A stretch of DNA of 64,000 nucleotides from Citrus sinensis (taxonomy: Eukaryota; Streptophyta; Magnoliopsida; Sapindales; Rutaceae): the NCBI RefSeq assembly GCF_022201045.2, contig NC_068563.1, positions 30,043,001 to 30,107,000 on the forward strand. The letters run 5' to 3'. A program made the translations under genes and the position numbers. Below the pieces are notes generated by a model, which saw only the letters and a list, made by a program, of their open reading frames with translations, did not search any database and was not told the DNA's origin. Within the stretch, counting starts at the first letter, position 1; every line of letters starts with the position of its first letter. Shown piece after piece: positions 13,002 through 25,672 of this stretch.

Positions 13002-15550
13002 TAAGTAGATAATAAAAGATACTTTGAGTTATTAAAGTAAAAGATAAATTAAAAGACAAACATAACATACACCTTAATGCAAAATATTTTATTTTATAGT
13101 ATATTGAAGTATATGTTTTTATTGTCTTTTAGCTCATTATTTTAATAACTTAAGTGTGTATGTAGAGTAATTTTTCTATAAGTGATACACGACAAGTTAA
13201 AAATAAGAAAAACAAAAACTTTAATGCAGTGTATTGAAATATATGTTTTTTAGTCTTTTATATTTTCTTTTACTATATTAAAGTGAGGGAATTTTCAATA
13301 GTATGGATGTTCTCATCCTTCAAGTGTGAATTTGTTGTATATATCATATGGCATATTAGTGTTTTTATCATTTTTTTTGTTCAATTAAATAATACACCGT
13401 ATAGCGTATACATCAAATCTGCAATATTTTATAAGATGCAAACATTTAGATACTTGAGAATGATTGTATATATAGTAATTTTCTAGTGATGACATCCTCA
13501 TTCGATACCACTGGAATATAAAAAATAACATATTTCAATATATTAGCAACTATATTTTTTAATCTATTAGTGCATAAAAAATTATCATTTTTTATATTAC
13601 ATACCTACTGTGTTAAAAAAATGATATCTTCATTAGAGAATTACTCTTTCTATATTTACAAAACTCTTTATAGTATTGTAAAACATTGAATCATACTTTA
13701 TATATTAACAACAAAAATTAGCGCATATAGATAGAAAAGTAATTAATGTGACTGTTAGATTATAAATTTAATTCGTGACCTTTAGAGGGTATTTAAAGCT
13801 CTTGTGCATCAACAATAATTAACTCTTGATTCATTTTTTTTTCCTCAATGACTTTTGGTAAGTCGTTTAGGTCAAGATAAGGAATTGTTCATGATTACGA
13901 GCAAATTACTCAAGTTTTTGAAGAATAAGAACAAAAATATTATTCATGCTTCGAAACCCTTGCGACTTTTAAAGGGCATACATAGCTTTCCTATAGGATA
14001 TATATATAAAGTCCCCACTAGTTTTTAAGGGTTAGCATCAATTCTCAGCTGTCACTTATATTTTGAGGAAAGTATTTATTTAGTTCTCATACTTTAAAAA
14101 ATACTTCAAGACATTCTTATTCTTAAATATGTAACACTTTCGCCCTTATTTTTTCTTTCCCACGACAATAATAATAACCATGCTACAATCTTGAGAACAT
14201 TAATTAATTTATCCATAAAAAAAATTAATTAGTAAATTAAACAATAATTATCAATCTAAAAGATTTAGCATTTTTCATAACCTTACAACAATAATTATTT
14301 ATAAATAAATTAATAGCAACCAACGTAAAGTTATGCTAATACTTTGCTATCTTGTTAATAATTATTTATAAAAAAATGAAGTCACCAAATGAACTCTAAA
14401 AGTAAAATAATGATAATAAAAAAATTACTTTAGTTTTTATTTTGCTTTTAGTGTTAGTTTGATAAATTAACATTTTCTTCTTTCTATTAATGTCACTAAG
14501 AATATTGTGGCAAAAGTATTATTATAGAAATAAAGAGAAATAGAGGCAAAAATGTCACACGTTTAACAAAAAGATAAAGTGTGTTGAGCTATTTTCATAA
14601 TATAATGACCAACGGGTACTTAACTCAAAATATGAGGATTAAACGAGTATTTTGCCCTTTTAAATTAAAAATAACTTAGAATATTCCATTGTTATTTTTG
14701 TTATTTAATGTTAAAACATGTAGAACTTTTAGCTGGCTTAAAAATAAAATAAAATAAAGTAAACTTGATCAAGTTGCTAGGAGGGTAGTAACAATTACCA
14801 GCTCTTTATGACAAAGATAATTTGTTTTACTCTTAAGAAAATATTATTTGTTTCGACCTTTACAGTGGGTACTCTAGTGAAAAGAGGAATCTACTTCATT
14901 CATTCCTATATATGTATTTTAACGTTTATGTCAACTTGAATGTACCAAGTTGTTCGTTTTACTTTTACCTCCGATGATGGAGAAGGCAGGTGAGCTTTTT
15001 TGCTCAGAATAATTGCATGTTGTTGAATTAATTAATCTTTTCAAGCGAATGATTGATGGGAATCGATCAAGTTGTCCATTTTCTCGTTGCTTTTTTGCAT
15101 AATTGCGATGGGAGAGGCCACAGAGAACAACACTCAACTAGAATATACGATTGGATTCCAAAATCCAAGATGATATTTGTTGACTAGCGCAGCTGGGAGT
15201 GCATGTGATGTGGCTCTTCGTTTGTTGGGTGACTTGTACAAATATACACATAAAATTGTAAAGCATGTATGTTATTAACTAGTAGTTGCGTTATATATTA
15301 AATGTTAATTCAAACACGACCAACTTAATGATGTTAGCGTATTCTTTTGAGTTAAATAAATGTTGAAAAGGATTTAAAAAGACAAAAGCACGCAACATCA
15401 AAAAGAAAAATTCCAAGCTTACGATAAACTAGGGTTACAATGGTTATTGTAATTCTATTATTAAGTGTAATAACAAAAATGGTGGCACAAATATGATAGG
15501 GCATAACTGAACTTGTCTCAATAGTGAGATCACACTTGAGTTATATAATT
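11400..15550. other. AT-rich gene-poor DNA with fold-back and simple repeats
   Basis: No supportable gene. Includes a two-copy tandem of about 40 bases near 12398-12475; a compound (TA)n(GA)n microsatellite at about 12962-13000; and AT-rich inverted repeats at about 13026-13150, where arms containing TTATTAAA and TAAAAGACAA recur as reverse complements, followed by a diverged direct copy up to about 13280. The short open frames here look like chance. Confidence 0.5.
14062..14657. mobile_element. probable fold-back MITE
   Basis: The left segment (from GAGGAAAGTATTTATTTAG at 14064) resembles the reverse complement of the right segment ending near 14657 (read in reverse: a start like GGGCAAAATACTCGTTTAA, then TCCTCATATTTTGAG and further matches). 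The arms run about 100 bases or more at low identity with AT-rich DNA between them. I could not fix a target duplication, so the ends are approximate. No coding capacity. Confidence 0.4.
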
Positions 15551-15976
15551 GGGAAATTATCATTTGTATACCATTAGTTTACTCCATTATTAAAAATACT
15601 ACAACACTTTAAGGGTGTATCAATCGTCCACCCTAAGTTGACAAAATGTATCAGCTGACCACCAAACCGTTAGTTGCCGTTTAAGTATGATGACGTCAGA
15701 AGGGTAATTTGATCATTTCAAATGATACAAGTGATAATTTAAGGGTATACAAGTGATAAAAAGAGAATTTAAGGGTATACAAGTGATAATTTTTAAGGAT
15801 AAAATCATCAATTCACTGTAACTCTATTAACTTTCAAACGGCAACTAACGGTTTAGTGATCGGCTGATACATTTTGTCAACTAAGGGTGGACGATTGATA
15901 CACCCTCAAAGTGTTGAAATATTTTTGATAACAGAGCAAATATAGGGTATATAAATGATAATTTCCCTATATAATT
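15542..15976. mobile_element. Mutator-type MITE with 9-bp target duplication
   Basis: The element body is 15551-15967 (417 bp). It begins GGGAAATTATCATTT and ends AAATGATAATTTCCC, an exact 15-base terminal inverted repeat that continues imperfectly far inward: the segment with CGTCCACC, TTGACAAAATGTATCAGC and CGTTAGTTGCCGTTT near 15630-15685 recurs inverted near 15840-15895. Both flanks carry the same nonamer TATATAATT (15542-15550 and 15968-15976). A 9-bp duplication with long fold-back arms is the signature of Mutator-derived non-autonomous elements. The centre carries short direct repeats of AAGGGTATACAAGTGATAA. No ORF. Confidence 0.85.
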
Positions 15977-18900
15977 TTATGAACTAGATACATAATGCAT
16001 ATATACATACGTCTATTTCGAAAATGAGCGTGTTTGATGACTAATGAAAATAGTATCATAACCTATTAATACAAATTTTTCAATATGTAAAAATACGAAT
16101 GAGAGTATGATTAATAAAAATGTTGTGGAATCTCATGACATGGCCAACAGAACTATACAAAAGCTTCAGATTATTGGCCTACCATACACTAATTATATTA
16201 TGGCAAAGAAAGATGACTTTATAAGTTAAATAATTGAGGACTTACCTAGAAATTTCCAATTAGAGTGAGTGGTTAGAAATGGAATCATATTCATAAATTA
16301 ATACAACCTACGGGATGACATAATGCAATGTTACCAAATTAAAAACACTACTAAAATCTCTAACGTGAACCACAAAAATAGGCACTCCAATAAATAAATG
16401 GAATAAAGAATCATATCATATCATATCCCACCTTCTAGATGAGAATTTTTTTTTTTTAAATTTAAAGTCTTGTTGGTGATTGTGCTTACCTTACAAACAG
16501 GTCACACTATGAGCAAATGAAATGAAGTGAAACACAGCACATGTTGCATTATTTATGAAGACCACATATCTTCTTGTATTTGGCTAAGCACGACACATTA
16601 TGGGCAAACAATCCAATTCAAACTATTACAGTTCGAATTATTGTTATTATTCTTTGCTTTACCTAAAAGATGAAGATGATGAAAATGAAAGTTAAAAAGG
16701 GGAGGAAGGAAGAAAGAAAGAAATGGTAATCAATCTGGACCAATGACCATCCATGTGTTCAAAATCCCCAAACGTGCCAAGACTAATTAATGCTTCTTTG
16801 TCAGCAATTTTTGCAATGCTTATCCGGTCATACTTGTTGGTAGTAAGCTTGAAAATAATTAAATATTAATTTGTTTAGATATTTTTTCTTTTATTTATTT
16901 TTATCAATTCAAATTTTGAACTTCATACCTCTTTTTTTCTTTTTTTTTTCTTTTTTTTTTCGCATCACATACGGACATACCTCTTATTGCTACCACACAA
17001 TAAGTCAATAAATTTTTATCGGTTGAATTAATCACCACTCACTTAAATTTAGAAAAACTTTGAATTTAAATTTCGAGATTTGTTGATTATTTGGTGACGA
17101 GTTGATGTGTTTGAATTTTTAATATTCTAATTTTTTTTTTAACACTCATATGTACATTACAATGAAGATGCTACTAATATTGATAATCACAGAATTAATA
17201 GGATTATTGTGTATCAAAACTATTATGGCATGGCCAAAATTCTAATCACTTATTATCCAAATAATATTTACTCCACATACCAAAAATGAGAAAGATGTCT
17301 AGAATGATAGGAGATTCGAATCATTACCATCACCTTTAATAATTTAGTAAGTCCATTTCATACCTACGTTTTTTAAATTGCGTATAGTTATGGGAGTACG
17401 AAAGAAGTTGAATTGATTTAATTTCAATGAAAATGTATGTCTCCTCTCAAGTCTCTGTCGTATTCTCAAATCAATAATACATATCTTTTCAATATTACAA
17501 TTCACATAATGCAACATTATTGCAAACTATTTTTTGAAAATAAATTATTTCAGGTAATTCTAATTTAAAGTATATAGCTACTGCTTCATAACCAATCGAT
17601 CGAATGAGGCCAAGTATACTCTCGCTAGATTGAATATTTTGATTTGTCTTATGTGTCATCAAATCAATGTAATAATTATAATTGACAACATTAATTCTTA
17701 AAAATAATTATAAAGAAGCAAAAATAATAGTTCGTAAAAGCAACTACATAGGTAATGTCACCCCACCAGAAAAGTATAATGTACACTAAATCTTGATAAA
17801 TAAATATTCGATAAATTAATAATCTTAATTAAACAATAAAATCTCCCAATTCCAACTTAAATCAATATAGTAATTTAACGAGCTCGTTAAATGTATGAGA
17901 TAATTTTTTTTTTTTGAATCTTCTAGAGCCCAATAAAATATAAATTAATAATTATAAGTTCAAATAGAATTCATATATTAAGGAGTTTTTTTTTCTTGAC
18001 AATTTTAATTTTCTTAATTCCATTCTTTTTCAAAATATAAATATAATTATTGAAGACTAAAAGTAAAACTAAAGACCAATGCATTTATTGAATTTATGTT
18101 ATGTGTGCTTTATACATGTGAAACATTTTATCTTTTAGGGTATTAAATTCAAAAAATACGGACATCAAATTTATGTCTAGGTTCAATGCACTGACATTAA
18201 ATTTTGGGATTCTATAAACGTGTTTATAACATTTATTAACTGTTTTTGTATATACATGGGGTTCAGTTATGGTGTCACAGTTGTATGGTACCACAACTAG
18301 ATTCAATCATTGGATTTAATTTTGGTGACAATTGTGGATTAGATCCAATTATTGGATTCAGCTGTGATATCATACAATTGTGGTACCATAGGTTTGTCTA
18401 TATACATAATAATCTGTTAAATTTATATATGAATATCGGTAAAAAGAATATTATAAGTATTAAGATGGCGTGAGTAATTAAGATATAAAATTCTTCATAA
18501 ATTAATAAATAGTAAGGTAAATTGATAAATTATATATTCATTTATTAATAAATAAATAATTTCAATAAAATAATATTTTTTTTATTAATCCCGATAATAT
18601 TATTTTATAATGGGTCGATTAATTTAAGTGGAAAATCAAATCATACACGTCAGTTATGTGGCGTCTGGAAATTGCTATAGTAGACTTTTATTTTCTTGAA
18701 AACGAAACCATAAATATAATAACACTTTTTGTCAAAATTGATTGATGGTAAAACCGACGGTTGCTTATCGTTTTGGACCAGAACTTCCAAGAATAATTCA
18801 TTTAACATTTCCGCTCGGTTGTGTTGGGTTGGCAAGCTCCAATGATAATTGAGACAAATTGGAGCCATACAATTGGAGGGACATATATAATTGTTCCAGC

Positions 18901-20400
18901 ATAATACTTTTCAAAAAGAAAAAGAAAATTTGTTGCAGCATAATAATAATTGATGCAACTATTTTGTTTTCTGTCCCTTCTCATCCTACTTACAAATTGG
19001 ATACGAACCCTAGTCTCATGATCTTTGGTAAATTTATGTAAACCACACGGGTGTTGATTTATTCAAATTAATTCGTCAACGATCACACCATTTAACTTAA
19101 CTGAACATCACAATCGTTGAAATTGATCATATAATCACTTTAACTTAATTAGGAGGAACCCCGCAATAAGTGATATTGAAATATAATGAGAATCACATTT
19201 AAATATTTAATTTTCTTGTTTTTTGACTTTTATGTTAGAAGATAAATAAAAATGCACGACAGTTTAAATTGAAAACCCACTTGGGATTTCACGGTCTAGA
19301 GGGATTGATCAAAGTTTCAAAAGTCATTACTGAAAAATGACCAATCTTTATTTAATTAAATGATTAATTATTTCGAGGAAGCTTTATTATTTAATTATAT
19401 TCTAATAATTAATATATAAAAATGGATTACTGTTTAATAATTTAAAATAACTAATAGTAAATACGTAAATATAAATAAAGTTGAATAGCATTAATTTAAA
19501 ATTAATAGTAATATAAATAATAATATAAAATAATATGACATATGCTATAGTATATATTGCACCAAACATTATATTATATGACAGTTTACTACACCTTAGT
19601 GTAATACATCGTACTGCAAATATATCTAATGCAAAATAATATCATGTTCCAAACGCACCCTAAAATTATAAATTCACTTATTGGAGGCAAGGCAATTGTT
19701 GTCTGGTGAGACTTGGGAGAAAGTAAGGGGATAAAAATCTTGATAACATTCTACTTCATTCATCTTATATAACTAGTGATTAATTTGTTGTAATACTAAA
19801 ACCTGATTTAACAAAAGTAATCTTGACACATCATAACTCAAATTTTTTAAAGATAATTAATGAAATGCCTCTAAAAAAATATGTGACCTTCAATTTATCG
19901 TCTTGGTATATTTTAAGTGTCTGTTTATTACGTATGATCAAATGAATGCCAAAAGAATGAGTTAAGGATGGACGGTACTCTTAGTTTATTTCAATGTTTT
20001 TGAAAGCACCATTTAATAATAACAAAATAATAATAATAATATAGTAATATAATGTCGTCGACTTTTCTTGTAATTTTGGTATTACATTTACATCATGTAT
20101 GACATCTATGGCTAATAGTATTGTCCTTAAAAAAATACTGTCTTATAGGAATTCTCCACCGTCCGTTTGCTGAGCGGATGAAACTAGCAACAAGTTGTTG
20201 CAAAGCAAATTTTAAACTAGCAAGTAGCAATAAAAAGGAGCTTGATGTCAACCGCAAACGGCAGAACTATATGGGGGGGGTGATAGATTTGATTTTGAGC
20301 TCCACTCACATAAAATTAGATGAAAAGGTATATATAAATCACTCACTCCATTGTTATTATCTAATTTGGCCTCATATCTACTACCAAAAAAGAGAGCAAT
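15977..20400. other. AT-rich intergenic DNA, no gene seen
   Basis: Long AT-rich stretch with poly-T tracts near 16930-16960 and many chance short frames. Apart from a small fold-back near 18261-18390 I see no gene, RNA or dated insertion. None of the open frames here shows recognisable protein similarity. Confidence 0.5.
18261..18390. repeat. small inverted-repeat element
   Basis: TATGGTACCACAA on the left (about 18284-18296) recurs inverted as TTGTGGTACCATA on the right (about 18378-18390), with related TTCAGTT/TTCAGCT and ATTGGATT motifs between. It has the design of a small MITE, but no target duplication could be defined. Confidence 0.3.
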
Positions 20401-20404
20401 TAAA

Positions 20405-21466
20405 AAACGGTGAAGAGGATAACATTAAAAACCAAGTGAAACTTGTTAGTTCTCTCGTTAAAAAACATTTTACATTAGAACTATGAGTCTATGACATCAT
20501 AAATTGGACTTATTTTGGGGCGAAGGTGTCGTATCATGAAGCCCAAGAGGGTACAAGAATGCTAGGGTGTTTAATAAATGGGCCTGGAGTCCAAAAATGC
20601 AAAGTGACCACAATTGCATCATTTATTATTATTGTTCGTTGATTAATGCGTATTATATTATCACAAATAAAAATGTACAGCTGGTAAAATTTGACACATT
20701 TTAATTATCCAATATAAATATGATATGAATAAATCGTTAAATTTGACACAATTATTAAATAAATCTAATTCATTTTGACACATTTTTTTTCCAAGTCAGG
20801 TTAAGGTTAAAGATCTTGTTCTATTTACCATGATTAATGATACAATTATATTTTCTAATATAAATTAATCTGTAGGTTCTTACCATCAAAACTTAAATAT
20901 TGGACATTATTCTTTTTTTTTTTTGGGAAGAATGAACATATACGTGGTGCTTCATTTATAAAATTTTAAATAAATTTATAACTTTAATAGTGTAAATATA
21001 TAAAATATTAGTTAACAGATATATTTTATACTATCGATATATAATATTATTTACATATATAATTAAAACTTTAATATTATAAATGTGTAATATTTTTATA
21101 GATATCTATATTTTATAATATTGGTAAATTATATAGGTACAAATATTTGATATAATTTTATTAAATATATGAATATATAATTACTAATTAGTTCGGTTTG
21201 TAAGTAGCTACCGAAACGTGCGAGGCTAAACTTATACTTCCATTCCTTACGGAACATAAGCGAAATAAAATAGCATGTAATCTCAGCCGCTCAATATGGA
21301 CCGTCCGATCTTCTACCCTTCTCTTTATATCTAACCTTTCGACTCTTGCCTCAACTCCGCCTCCTTGGCCTCTGTCTTTTCCAGTTAGGGTTTTGGTTAA
21401 TAAGATCTCTTCTAGGGCTTTTTGTCTGCTCGTAATCGTCAAAACTCATTTTAGATTCAGTTCTTT
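20405..21466. repeat. orphan duplicate of RanBP1 promoter and leader (copy A)
   Basis: This segment matches, in the same orientation and with only scattered differences, 40105-41202 directly upstream of the RanBP1 start codon. Shared landmarks are GAGGATAACATTAAAAAC at the left edge, GGTGTCGTATCATGAAGCCC, GGGCCTGGAGTCCAAAAATG, the AT-rich middle, and the leader with GACCGTCCGAT, CTTTCGACTCTTGCCTCA and the telo-box-like TTAGGGTTTTGG. Similarity stops at GATTCAGTT (21457-21465), before any coding sequence, so copy A is a promoter plus leader without its gene. Confidence 0.85.
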
Positions 21467-22814
21467 GCTCTAATAGCAGAAATACAGCTTTTTGGATAAT
21501 GTTTCATCTGGGTTGCGTGCAAAATTTATCGAAATATCTTCATGGCTTCACTATCTGGTCAGTGCGGATATTTTCAGTTCCCACATGACTCGTTCCCTTG
21601 AAGCAATATTAATCGTGTTGTTTTTATTGTAATTAATCTCTCCCTGAGCCCTTTTTTTTAATTTGCTTTGGGAGAACACTTGGCAACTATATTTATTTAA
21701 CAATTTTATTTTTTTTTGAAAAGAAAAAATTGTAATATATTTGTTTGTATTGGCAATTGGGAGTATGTTGAATAACGGTGATGAGTCTACAGACCTGTAA
21801 TGATTTGCGAAAATGATCGCAACTCTTTTTGAACATCTAAGGGACTGAGTTTTTATTACTTCATATTACTCCCATTTTAATTAATTACAGCGAGCTTTTG
21901 CTTAGTTTATGTCTGTTAGTTTTGTTTGTGTATGGAGATTATTTCATCAGTTCAAAGGGCTTCAAATAATTTTGATTTTCGTTATTGTTTCTTGCTTACT
22001 ATTTGTGAGGCAATATCATCACTCAATGGAGCCCAAAAATTTGTTCCCCTCGCTATCCAGGGCGGTATTTGTATTTGTGCTGTACTTGGACGTCGGGGAA
22101 CTACATTGTTTCAAAATGTAAACTGCAATTTTCTTGCCAAAATTACATTTTCTCTTCTTTGTTTGAAGAAAAAAGCTTTGATGAATCAGATCGTGATCCT
22201 GATCCTGATCCTGATGTAAAATAAGTTCTTCGCTATATGATTGCGGAGGATTGATTCAAGAGGGGCTGACCCTAGGCGTGAGCAGTGTTAGATTTTGGAC
22301 TGAACCATTTTCAAGGGCCTGTTTCATGGCGATCCATGACAAGCTTTAATTAACGGGATGAGTCAAGTTGTTATTCTATAACTATACAGAAAAAAAAAAA
22401 AATGGGCTTACATTCTGCCTAGATGTGCTACCGTTTCTCGTTGTCTGTGGGTTCTTGGAAAGAGAGATGTAGCCAAGCCCAAAGTTTAGCCCAAATTGAA
22501 AAATACCCGTTTAAAGCAACAGGGTTAGCCTGGTTATAGAAACTTGATGGATTATGATTGACAACAAAATCAGGATAAAATTATCTCAATTTGTAAAATT
22601 CAATTTTCAAATATATGTTAACTAATGGATGGAACAAAATATTTTCTTTTTAATTTTTTAAATTATTTTGTTAAAAGATAAGGATACTTAATTCTTTCAT
22701 GAATTGATTGAACTCAACTAGCAAATTATATAAAGTTATTTGAGATCGATGATGGGAATGATAACTCTTTTTAAATTGACTGTTAAAATGAGGTTATTAA
22801 GGCGGATCAAGTCA
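21467..22814. other. region downstream of the orphan promoter
   Basis: No recognisable gene follows the duplicated promoter. There are frames of 70-97 codons near 21909-22219 with no familiar motif, and a short GATCCT tandem (about 22193-22214). A transcript started from copy A would run into this DNA, so a non-coding RNA is possible but unproven. Confidence 0.4.
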
Positions 22815-22933
22815 CGGTGCAACTGTAGTACTGTGCCACAGTTACATCCAGCCGTTGGCTGCACTTGAATTGGTGGGGTCTACTAGCATCCAACGGCTGG
22901 ATGCAACTGTGGCACAATACCACAGTTGCACCG
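22815..22933. mobile_element. 119-bp fold-back MITE
   Basis: Arms of about 43 bases starting CGGTGCAACTGTAGTACTGT and ending ...CCACAGTTGCACCG pair with only about three mismatches; both contain the CATCCAGCCGTTGG block. The loop is about 30 bases. It sits only 17 bases from the Harbinger remnant that begins at 22951. No clear target duplication beyond CA on both sides. Confidence 0.6.
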
Positions 22934-22947
22934 CAGGTTTTCCCTAT

Positions 22948-24065
22948 TAAAGTCTCGTTTGGAATTAAGGTTGAAACTCAATAAACTATTTATTTTATAA
23001 TTTTTGATAAAAATAGTGTTTGGTAAATTTTATAAAAACAACTTATTTCATAATTTTTTCTATTTCGTCAGCAACTTGTCAAAGCAGGTAGAGGGTTGCT
23101 GACAATTATATTATAACCCTAGTATTTTAATAAAAAGACAATTATATCTTACTTACCCTCATATATAAATCATTAGATTTTATATTACCGCCACAATTTA
23201 ATTACCGTCATAACCACGTACGTTCTCTCAAATTTTGATCCAATAATTTCATCTTCTAATTTCATAACTATGCTTTTAAAGTTCAATCTATTTTTAAAAG
23301 AAAAATCTGTTGTATTCTTTTTATTTGTGCAAAATTTGGTAAACTCATAGATTATCAAGAATTATTTAATCATGCTCAGTCATCGCTTAGAAGTGTTATT
23401 GAACGCACATTTCGAGTATGGAAGAAAAGATAGAAGATTTTGAGAAATATGCCAAGCTATCCATTTGCCAAACAAGTGAAAATAGTCATTGCAACCATGA
23501 GATTGCACAATTATATAAGGAGACATGCCCAACATGATCTTCATTTTGATAACATTGAAAATTACCCTATTTCAATCTTTGATGAAGAAATAGAAAGAGA
23601 CAATAACACTCAAGAAGAGTATCACAATATTAATGGCTCTGATCCCAAGAAATGAAAAATTTGAGGAATTTTATTGCAAAAAAATTATTGTGAATGTTAT
23701 TTAGATTATTATAAGTATAAATTTTTATCATATTTTTTGTAACAGATTATGAAGTTCTTCAAAATTTTCTTAATTGAGTTTTTTTAATGTAATTTTACAT
23801 ATTTAAGAAAAAAATATGTCTAAACAATTTATTAAACATAAAATAAAAGCAATTAAAATGTATATATATTTTGGTCATTATATAATACAACAGCACTTTA
23901 GTAATAAGATTTACCAAACGCATGTACTCAACTTTTCAAACTCACAGCAACCGTAACAGCACAATTTACCCAACACTGATCTACTTTTTTAATCAATAGT
24001 TTATTTTATCTTCACAGCATAAGCAACTTACTTCATCAGCCTCCGCAATCCCAAACTGGCCCTAA
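22948..24065 (+). mobile_element. PIF/Harbinger-type DNA transposon remnant
   Basis: Body 22951-24062 (1112 bp) flanked by TAA at 22948-22950 and 24063-24065, the 3-bp target typical of PIF/Harbinger. The terminal repeats are AGTCTCGTTTGGAATT on the left and, inverted, GGGCCAGTTTGGGATT on the right. It contains the C-terminal end of the transposase (see the separate entry). Most of the transposase and its partner ORF are missing, so it is a decayed, internally deleted copy. Confidence 0.75.
23340..23655 (+). pseudogene. Harbinger-like transposase C-terminal fragment
   Basis: The plus strand encodes a DDE_Tnp_4 tail: ELFNHAQSSLRSVIERTF, then VWKKR, a TAG stop at about 23431-23433 where the family has Trp or Phe, then KILRNMPSYPFAKQVKIVIA and LHNYIRR, ending in an acidic tail at 23655. 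The SSLRxxIERTFGVxKKRxxIL and MPSYPFxxQVKIVxAxxxLHNFIR blocks are hallmarks of PIF/Harbinger (HARBI1/ALP1-like) proteins. The catalytic core upstream is absent and the stop breaks the frame, so it is dead. Confidence 0.75.
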
Positions 24066-24460
24066 ATGTGGATCGAGATGATATAATTAATCAAATAAGT
24101 AATTGTATCACAAACGAGTTTGTAGGTTCGAAGAAAATACTAAGCCTAGTTACTAAACATATCTTACAGACTAGATTATCAACTTTACTGTTAACTGAAG
24201 GTGGATTGAGAAATATTAAATATTGTAACAACCACCAATACCGTCAATTCATCTTGTCCACTTTATGAATGAGGATTAGAATTCAATGTTGAGTTTTTTT
24301 TTTTTTAATCAATTATCAAAATTTATTTTGAATTTTAAATTTTTTATTTCTATTACCTAAGTGCTCAGTAAAAATTCAGTTCAACACTAAATCCTTATCC
24401 TATGAATGGTATTTATATATGACAAATATACCTAACATTTAATTAAGAAACTTGCAATTG

Positions 24461-24524
<64 letters not shown>

Positions 24525-25672
24525 TTTTTTCTTGTTTCTCCATTTTTTAAGAAAAAAGAAATTATAAAATTAAAAAAAGAAAAAGTAAATAATTATCGGA
24601 AAAAAGAGTCAAGGTTCAGCGCACAAACACGCTCCGATAACGGTCACTTAAACACGTGTACGCCTCTCTGTCTCTCTCTATGACTGCAACCCTATCTAAC
24701 GGTAACTTCGGGGAAGGCGCCGATCTCAGCGTGCCAATTTCTGCATCCATCATGAAAATTAAATTATAAAAATAAGACAGACATTTGCATTATTATTACC
24801 AATCAGTCCCCCTCATGGCCTCATCAGTGTAAGGAGTCAAACCTCAAACACGCACTTCACACAGTGTTTCTCGTGTTCTCATTAAGCAGCCTTGTTATCA
24901 AGTAACGTGTTTGACCTTTCACAACACTATAGAAATAGAAATAGAACCTCCCCTGCTGTGGGACCCTACTCTTGTCCCTAAATGACATTATTGCCCGTCG
25001 CGCAATCTTTTCTAACTTTCTTCCGGATTTTCTTTTTTGAAAAAACCTTAATTTTGAATAATACAAAATTTTATTTATTTTAATTTTCAAGACTTAAGTT
25101 TAAAATTTCTCTCCGATTCACTTACATCCACCTCTCCTTTCTACAGATTCAATCTATATTTGAACAAGAGCTACAAATCTTAATACTCCTTGCTTGCTGA
25201 TATGAATAAGTGACGGACACTATATTTTCAGAGATTTTCTTATTTATAATGAAATTATGATTATGTATCTAATAGTGTATTATTTTATAATGATTATGTA
25301 ACCTAATAGTGTATTTGATATTATTGGAAAGTAAATCATAAAATAAAATGAGAAAACGTAAAGGGTAAAAGTGACATTTAAGTTGGAAAACTGGTCAAAT
25401 ACAGCTACAGAAACAGCAAAATATCCTCTCTTTTTTGTCCAAAAAAACACGGAGGAAAGAAGGTGTATAAGAAGAACGGACATAGACTGTCTCTTCATCT
25501 CCGTCTCCAGCTCCTTTTAAATATCTTCTCATTAACTCATTCAACACAAAATTCGAACGTTGTATTATTATTATCATCACAACAGCAAAAACACAAGAAC
25601 AAAAACAACTGCAACAAATAAAGCAAAGAAAGCAGAAGCAGAAGGAAGTTTTGGAAAAAAAAAAAAAAAAAG
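24066..25672. promoter_or_regulatory. intergenic DNA and PP2C promoter
   Basis: An (AT)n microsatellite lies at about 24465-24516. Nearer the PP2C gene are the palindromic ABRE/G-box ACACGTGT (24652-24659), W-box cores TTGACC (24911-24916, and inverted at 25393-25398) and a TTTAAATAT TATA-like site at about 25515. The leader ends in a long A run (about 25655-25671) just before the ATG. ABRE and W-boxes fit a stress or wound-responsive gene; function is inferred. Confidence 0.45.
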
